In this document: positions 52,151 through 56,717 of the stretch, piece after piece
How the letters are laid out: every line of letters begins with the position of its first letter
Numbering within the stretch: the first letter of the stretch is position 1
Assembly: GCA_027307045.1 (NCBI GenBank)
Contig: DAHUXR010000015.1
Coordinates: 1-56,717 of the forward strand
Direction of reading: 5' to 3'
DNA from: Acidobacteriaceae bacterium
GTDB taxonomy: Bacteria; Acidobacteriota; Terriglobia; Terriglobales; Acidobacteriaceae
Length of the DNA: 56,717 nt
The notes under the pieces: model-generated
Seen by the model: only the letters and a program-made list of their open reading frames with translations
Told to the model about the DNA's origin: nothing
Database searches by the model: none
Made by a program: the position numbers and the translations under genes

Positions 52151-52399
52151 ATGGCAGAACCGACATATGAAGAAATGAAAGCCCGCCTTGCTGAACTGGA
52201 AAAGCAGGTCGCAACCAAACGCACCGGATCGCTGGAGTTCCGCGTGAGTGAAAAAGGCGGCGTCAGCGTCTATGGCCTGGGACGTTTCCCGGTCACGCTC
52301 TACTTTGAACAATGGACCCGCCTGCTTGACCAGGCCGACAATCTCCGCGCGTTTCTGGAAGAAAATAAATCCAAGCTCAAGCTGAAAGAACCAAAGTAA
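52151..52399 (+). CDS. Small conserved protein following the retron RT, possible accessory protein
   Basis: 82 aa from the ATG at 52151 (GAGAGGATC upstream; gap of 69 bases to the RT stop). N-terminal short coiled coil (PTYEEMKARLAELEKQVATK) and a compact beta-alpha part LEFRVSEKGGVSVYGLGRFPVTLYFEQWTRLLDQADNLRAFLEENKSKLK. The YGLGRFPVTLYxEQWxxLL block looks strongly conserved, and I remember similar small proteins in other bacteria without known function. Its place behind the RT makes it a candidate retron accessory, but it could be independent. No toxic, membrane or nuclease motif is seen. Confidence 0.6.
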   Translation: MAEPTYEEMKARLAELEKQVATKRTGSLEFRVSEKGGVSVYGLGRFPVTLYFEQWTRLLDQADNLRAFLEENKSKLKLKEPK

Positions 52400-52620
52400 T
52401 CGCCGTCATCGCGGTGATCGCGCGACATCGCCGCCAAAGGTTTTGGCCTTTTCAATTTCGGCGATTTTGGCAATTTCCCAATCCGCGTTTATCCGCGTCA
52501 ATCCGCGGTAAGATTTGCTTTGGGCGCGGTTGTGAGATTTTGGGTTCCGATTACCCAATCACCCGATCTCCCGATCTCGCGCGATCACCCGATCTTGCTC
52601 CTCATGCTAATCTCTCTCAC
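52400..52620. repeat. Intergenic repeats ATCCGCG and CCCGATC
   Basis: AATCCGCG-TTTATCCGCG-TCAATCCGCGG (52482-52510) resembles the ATTCGCG series at 48118-48150. CACCCGATCTCCCGATCTCG and ATCACCCGATCTTG (52559-52596) resemble the CCGAT series at 48250 and 56530-56717. No gene. Confidence 0.5.
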
Positions 52621-53703
52621 ATGAGCGATCCTTCTCTCTCAGAACTCAACCGCTGGCTCGTTCAACTGGTCGAGCGGCACGGCAGCGACCTGCTGCTCGT
52701 TACTGACGCGCCCGCCTGCGTCCGCGTGGACGGACATGTTGTCCCCATCGGAACCAGAAAGCTCGCGAGTGATGAGATTGAAAACGCCATCACGCCCGCG
52801 CTCATGCCGCATGCCCTGCGCCAGTATCTGGAAATCCGCATCGCCGACTCTTCCTATCGCAACACAAACCTCGGCCGCTTCCGCATCAATCTCCACCAGG
52901 AACGTGGACGCGCCGCCGCAACGATCCGCGCGCGGCCTACCACTGTGCCGTTTCTGCATGAGCTGCATCTGCCGCCGACGGTCGAGCAGCTTGCCCACCT
53001 TCCTCGCGGACTGGTCTTGATCGGCGGGCCGGCAGGCTCGGGCAAATCGACAACGGTGGCCGCGCTGGTGAATGAAATCAATCGCCGCGAAGCGCGCCAC
53101 ATTGTCACGATTGAAGATCCCATCGAGTATGAGCATGCAAATATCCGCAGTGTGATTGAGCAGGTTGAGGTCGGCCATGACGCGCCGGATTTTCCCACCG
53201 CGTTGCGCGCCGCGCTGCGTCAGGCGCCCGACGTGCTGGTCGTTGGTGAAATGCGCGATCCCGAAACCATGCGCATTGCCGTGACCGCTGCTGAAACCGG
53301 TCACCTGGTTTTCTCCACGCTGCACACCACTGACGTTTCTTCCACCATCTCCCGCATCGCCGACTCATTCCCGCCGGAGCGGCAGAGCAGCATTCGCCAG
53401 GAACTGGCGATGTCTCTCTCGGCGGTGCTTACGCAGATCCTTATGCCCAGCAAACGCGGCGGACGATACCCAGCGGCTGAGCTGCTGATGATTGGCTACG
53501 GCGCGCGTGTGCACATCCGCAAAAACAACATCCATCAATTGCACCAGGAAATTACCATGACCAAGAAGGCCGGCTCCTTCAGCATGGAAGAGTCGCTGGC
53601 GACGCTGATGACGCAAGGCCATATCGATCGCGAAGACGCGATGCTGCACGCCATTCATCCGGATGATCTGGAAGGAATTTTGCGTGTGGCGGCGCGAAAA
53701 TAA
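52621..53703 (+). CDS. pilT: PilT-like type IV pilus retraction ATPase
   Basis: 360 aa from the ATG at 52621; no ribosome site is visible, so leaderless translation is possible. Walker A GGPAGSGKSTT (~137), Asp box IVTIEDPIEYEH (~160-171), Walker B-like VLVVGEMRDPETM (~204), and the His box LVFSTLHTTDV (~229), all characteristic of secretion ATPases of the PilT group. The N-terminal PAS-like domain is HGSDLLLVTDAPACVRVDGHV, in the place of the 'S-D-x-H' start of PilT. It powers pilus retraction and twitching. No other pilus genes are near. PilU or PilT-like paralogs are alternatives. Confidence 0.85.
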   Translation: MSDPSLSELNRWLVQLVERHGSDLLLVTDAPACVRVDGHVVPIGTRKLASDEIENAITPALMPHALRQYLEIRIADSSYRNTNLGRFRINLHQERGRAAATIRARPTTVPFLHELHLPPTVEQLAHLPRGLVLIGGPAGSGKSTTVAALVNEINRREARHIVTIEDPIEYEHANIRSVIEQVEVGHDAPDFPTALRAALRQAPDVLVVGEMRDPETMRIAVTAAETGHLVFSTLHTTDVSSTISRIADSFPPERQSSIRQELAMSLSAVLTQILMPSKRGGRYPAAELLMIGYGARVHIRKNNIHQLHQEITMTKKAGSFSMEESLATLMTQGHIDREDAMLHAIHPDDLEGILRVAARK

Positions 53704-53797
53704 TTTACCGGAGCAATGATTTACCGGGGCAAGGCCGATTTTTTTACGTTGATATTTCCACCCGTGACTTTCATTCTGCCCCTCCCCGAAAAGAAAA

Positions 53798-53821
53798 AGC
53801 CCGCTCTGTTTTGAGAGGGCT
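53798..53821 (-). terminator. Intrinsic terminator of lon
   Basis: AGCCC-G-CTC and GAG-A-GGGCT form an 8-bp stem with one mismatch. On the minus strand it is followed by TTTTTCTTTTC, a proper T-tract, 20 bases behind the lon stop codon. Confidence 0.8.
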
Positions 53822-53841
53822 CGTAAGCCTTACAACAGACT

Positions 53842-56244
53842 TTACAGATAGCGTTCGCGCGATATCTCCGGCTGCACGGCAGGAGCTGGTATCGTCTGTG
53901 CGCCTTCTTCCGGGAAATCCGGAAGTGGCGTTTCCAGCGCGACCGTCAATACCTGGTCCATATTCTCCACAAAGTGGACCTTCATCTGGCCGCGAATATT
54001 TTCCGGCACGTCAGCAAGGTCCTTCTCGTTTTCTTTCGGGATGATCGCTTCTTTAATCCCGGCGCGCAGCGCGGCCAGCAACTTTTCTTTCAGCCCGCCG
54101 ATCGGCAGCACCTTGCCGCGCAGCGTGATCTCGCCTGTCATGGCGATATCGCGGCGCACAGGAATTTTGCTCAGCGCGCTCGATATGGCCGTGGCCATCG
54201 TGATGCCGGCAGAAGGGCCGTCTTTCGGAATAGCGCCTTCCGGCACGTGAATGTGAATATCAAAGTTGCGGTAGAAATCCTTGGGGATACCGAGCCGCAA
54301 CGCGCGTGACCGCACGTACGACATCGCCGCATGCGCCGACTCCTGCATCACGTCACCCAACTGGCCCGTAATGGTGAGCTTGCCTTTGCCGTCCACGATT
54401 GCGACTTCAATGCTCAGAATCGAGCCGCCGACTTCCGTCCATGCCAGCCCGGTGACCAGGCCGATTTCGCTCTTTTCATTGGCCAGCGTGTCACGGAATT
54501 TGGTAACGCCCAGGAACTCGTTGACTTTCTCCGCGGTCAAGGCAACGGTGTATGTGGCGTCTTTCACCACTTTGCGCGCCACCTTGCGTGAGATATTTCC
54601 GATTTCGCGCTCAAGGTTGCGCACGCCCGCCTCACGCGTGTATGAACGGATAATCTCGCGCAGAGCGTCGTCGCCAAACGTGAGCTGCGTTTCCGTGAGT
54701 CCGGTGGCTTCGCGTTGCTTGCGCACCAGGAACTGCTTTGCGATCTCAACTTTTTCCAGTTCGGTGTAGCCATGCAGCCGCAAAACTTCCATGCGGTCTT
54801 GCAACGCGGCGGGGATGGTGTGCAGCACGTTCGCCGTCGCGACGAAAAATACCTGCGACAGATCGTATTCCACGTCAAGATAATGGTCCTGGAACATCCA
54901 ATTTTGCTCGGGGTCAAGCACTTCCAGCAGCGCCGAAGACGGATCGCCGCGGAAGTCTGAAGCCATCTTATCTACTTCATCCAGCATAAAGACCGGGTTC
55001 TTCGTTCCGGCTTTCTTCATCATCTGGATAATCTGTCCTGGCAGCGCGCCAATATATGTCCGCCGATGCCCGCGAATTTCAGCTTCATCGCGCACGCCGC
55101 CCAGTGACATGCGTACAAACTTGCGCCCCGTAGCTTTCGCTATCGACATGCCGAGCGACGTTTTGCCCACGCCCGGAGGGCCAACAAAGCAGAGAATCGA
55201 GCCCTTGGGATTTTTCACCAACTGCCGCACAGCCAAAAATTCCAAAATGCGGTCTTTGATCTTCTCCAGGCCGTAGTGGTCCTGGTTTAGGATTTTTTCC
55301 GCATGCTCAATGTTGCGGATCTCTTTTGATTTCTTTTTCCACGGCACGGCCAGCAGCCAATCCAGGTAATTGCGCGACACGGTTGACTCGGCCGACATTG
55401 GTGGCATGGCTTCCAGCTTCTTCAATTCCTGGATCGCCTTCTCATGCACTTCCTTGGGCATGCCGGCCGTGTCAATCTTCTTTTTCAGTTCGTCAAACTC
55501 GCTCTTTTCGCCGCGGCCCAGCTCTTTCTGTATGGCCTTGATCTTTTCGTTCAGGTAATACTCTTTTTGCGCGCGCTCCATCTGGCGCTTCACGCGCGTC
55601 TGGATGGTGCGGTCCATGTTCAGTTTCTCAATTTCAATATCCAGCACGTCGGCAATGCGGTTGAGCCGCTCCGCCGGATCGAAAATATCCAGCAGCTCCT
55701 GCTTTTCTTCAATTGAAAGTTGCAGGTTCTGGGCAATCGTATCGCTCAGCTTCGCCGGATCGTTCATGCCGGTAATGATCACGGGCTCAAGGTTCAAGCT
55801 CTGGCAAAGCTTCACGTACTGGTCAAAAAGGTTGTGCACGCGCTGCATGGCTGCGTCCAGCGCCTTGGTGGGGTCGGGTGGATACTTCACCGTGCGCACT
55901 TCGGCTTCAAAATAGCCGTCCGTAATGGTCAGCTTCAGTATCTTGCCGCGCTCCACGCCTTCCACCAGCACCTTTATGTTGCCGTCCGGCAGTTTCAGGT
56001 TTTGTACAATGTTGGCGATCGTGCCCACCTGGTAAATCTCATTCGGCTTGGGCTCGTCAATGCTCGCGTCATGCTGGGTGGCCAGAAATATCTTGCGGTC
56101 AGAGGCCAGGGCTTCTTCCAGGGCACGCACGCTGCTCTCGCGGCCCACGATAAACGGGGTCATCATGAACGGGAAGATGACCACATCGCGTATGGGCATC
56201 ATCGGGAGCTTGCGAGTTTCGAATTTTTCCTTAATTTGAGTCAC
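53842..56244 (-). CDS. lon: ATP-dependent Lon protease
   Basis: 800 aa, GTG start with AAAAGGCG upstream. Full LonA layout: N-terminal substrate domain (~10-205, [23 protein letters not shown]), central coiled region, AAA+ domain with Walker [10 protein letters not shown] (~355) and Walker [11 protein letters not shown] (~420), sensor residues, and the C-terminal peptidase domain with the catalytic Ser in [12 protein letters not shown] (~680) and Lys in [14 protein letters not shown] (~724). It degrades misfolded and regulatory proteins in the cytoplasm. C-terminal tail ~25 residues is Pro/Glu-rich. Length is in the usual 780-820 range. Confidence 0.95.
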   Translation of the reverse strand: MTQIKEKFETRKLPMMPIRDVVIFPFMMTPFIVGRESSVRALEEALASDRKIFLATQHDASIDEPKPNEIYQVGTIANIVQNLKLPDGNIKVLVEGVERGKILKLTITDGYFEAEVRTVKYPPDPTKALDAAMQRVHNLFDQYVKLCQSLNLEPVIITGMNDPAKLSDTIAQNLQLSIEEKQELLDIFDPAERLNRIADVLDIEIEKLNMDRTIQTRVKRQMERAQKEYYLNEKIKAIQKELGRGEKSEFDELKKKIDTAGMPKEVHEKAIQELKKLEAMPPMSAESTVSRNYLDWLLAVPWKKKSKEIRNIEHAEKILNQDHYGLEKIKDRILEFLAVRQLVKNPKGSILCFVGPPGVGKTSLGMSIAKATGRKFVRMSLGGVRDEAEIRGHRRTYIGALPGQIIQMMKKAGTKNPVFMLDEVDKMASDFRGDPSSALLEVLDPEQNWMFQDHYLDVEYDLSQVFFVATANVLHTIPAALQDRMEVLRLHGYTELEKVEIAKQFLVRKQREATGLTETQLTFGDDALREIIRSYTREAGVRNLEREIGNISRKVARKVVKDATYTVALTAEKVNEFLGVTKFRDTLANEKSEIGLVTGLAWTEVGGSILSIEVAIVDGKGKLTITGQLGDVMQESAHAAMSYVRSRALRLGIPKDFYRNFDIHIHVPEGAIPKDGPSAGITMATAISSALSKIPVRRDIAMTGEITLRGKVLPIGGLKEKLLAALRAGIKEAIIPKENEKDLADVPENIRGQMKVHFVENMDQVLTVALETPLPDFPEEGAQTIPAPAVQPEISRERYL

Positions 56245-56717
56245 TGAGTCGCCTTTTCTCTCGGTTTACTAGGATGGTTTCCACCATCTTGCTACTTTTA
56301 AGAATATCACGCAAGGCAAGCGGGCGGCGTGAGAGTCTTTCTGCGCGATCTTGGAAATTAGGGCGAGTGGAATCAATGGTTTAACCAGAGAAGCGCGCTG
56401 CGCCGGCAGATTTCCAGTGCCTCGATTTCCAGAGTGTCTCGGTGGCGCCATTTCTCGGCCGCCTTCCTTAACTTATCCCGATCCTCACATCACCGGGCTC
56501 TCGATCAGCGTTTGTCTCTCCTCGATCGCAGTCGCCTCGTTTTTCCGATCTTCCGATATCCCACGCCACGATGCTCGCGGTTCCGATTTTCCGATGTCCC
56601 AGTTCCCCGATGTCCCGATTCTCCGATCCCTGCCTACCCCCTCCCTTGGGATCCCACCGCATCCCAGATTGGCGTAGGTTTGTCCCATCTGCCCAGCCTT
56701 TCCGATTCCGGCGATGA
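56245..56717. repeat. Intergenic region with dense CCGAT repeats, up to window end
   Basis: 473 bases upstream of lon. From about 56545 the motif TTCCGAT / CCCGAT / CCGATG occurs about ten times in different spacing (ttccgatcttccgatatccc, ttccgattttccgatgtccc and so on). It is the densest copy of the repeat seen at 48250 and 52559. No coding potential recognised; the promoter of lon should lie at its left end. Confidence 0.5.

Noticed and set aside
56545..56717. CRISPR array in the CCGAT repeats
   Set aside because: Units are short, irregular and without constant spacers, and no cas gene is present.

Overview
The window reads as a chromosomal segment of an Acidobacteriota-like bacterium (my inference from overall gene style: large DcaP-like porins, an ATG/GTG start mix with AGGAGG ribosome sites, recurring CCGAT-type intergenic repeats). 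No rRNA, tRNA, CRISPR array or insertion sequence was seen.

Left part (1-10.2 kb): three DcaP-like outer-membrane porins, then a zone of decay. It holds a multicopper oxidase with two frameshifts and most of cupredoxin domain 1 missing, an intact mercuric-reductase-like flavoprotein, the C-terminal stub of a TVP38/DedA membrane protein, a secreted beta-helix protein and the C-terminal stub of a cytochrome c peroxidase.

Anaerobic island (10.8-27.5 kb): a full upper benzoyl-CoA pathway on the + strand (ATP-dependent benzoyl-CoA reductase C, B, A-type and D-type subunits, then hydroxy-enoyl-CoA dehydrogenase, oxo-enoyl-CoA hydrolase and dienoyl-CoA hydratase). It is followed by a nitrate module (NarK-like transporter, NarI-like membrane protein, cytosolic Mo-bisMGD reductase, four-cluster ferredoxin, Rieske protein, small membrane protein). 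On the - strand follow an NnrS-like protein, a RIC/ScdA Fe-S repair protein and a Crp-family regulator. CRP-type TGTGA-N6-TCACA sites lie before the benzoyl-CoA operon, before narK, before the RIC gene and before a distant diguanylate cyclase, which suggests one regulon. The regulator's recognition helix carries the R-E-x-V-x-R pattern of E. coli CRP. Gene stubs lie on both sides of the island.

Middle part (27.8-47.9 kb): a di-heme oxidoreductase, a two-component system, an acyl desaturase, then a thioredoxin-like protein followed by five tandem small secreted cysteine-rich peptides (the fifth broken). Next are an SDR protein, MscS, an H+-pyrophosphatase split in two by a frameshift with an ATGA overlap, a GGDEF cyclase, a membrane protein, a DUF4097 protein, an RND-type adaptor and a CorC/HlyC protein.

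Right part (48-56.7 kb): a predicted nuclease-like protein, then a retron. A 16-18 bp a1/a2 inverted repeat encloses three stem-loops directly upstream of a reverse transcriptase, and an 82-aa protein follows. Then come a PilT-like ATPase, Lon protease and repeat-rich intergenic DNA. The retron and the cysteine-rich peptide array are the best candidates for undescribed systems.
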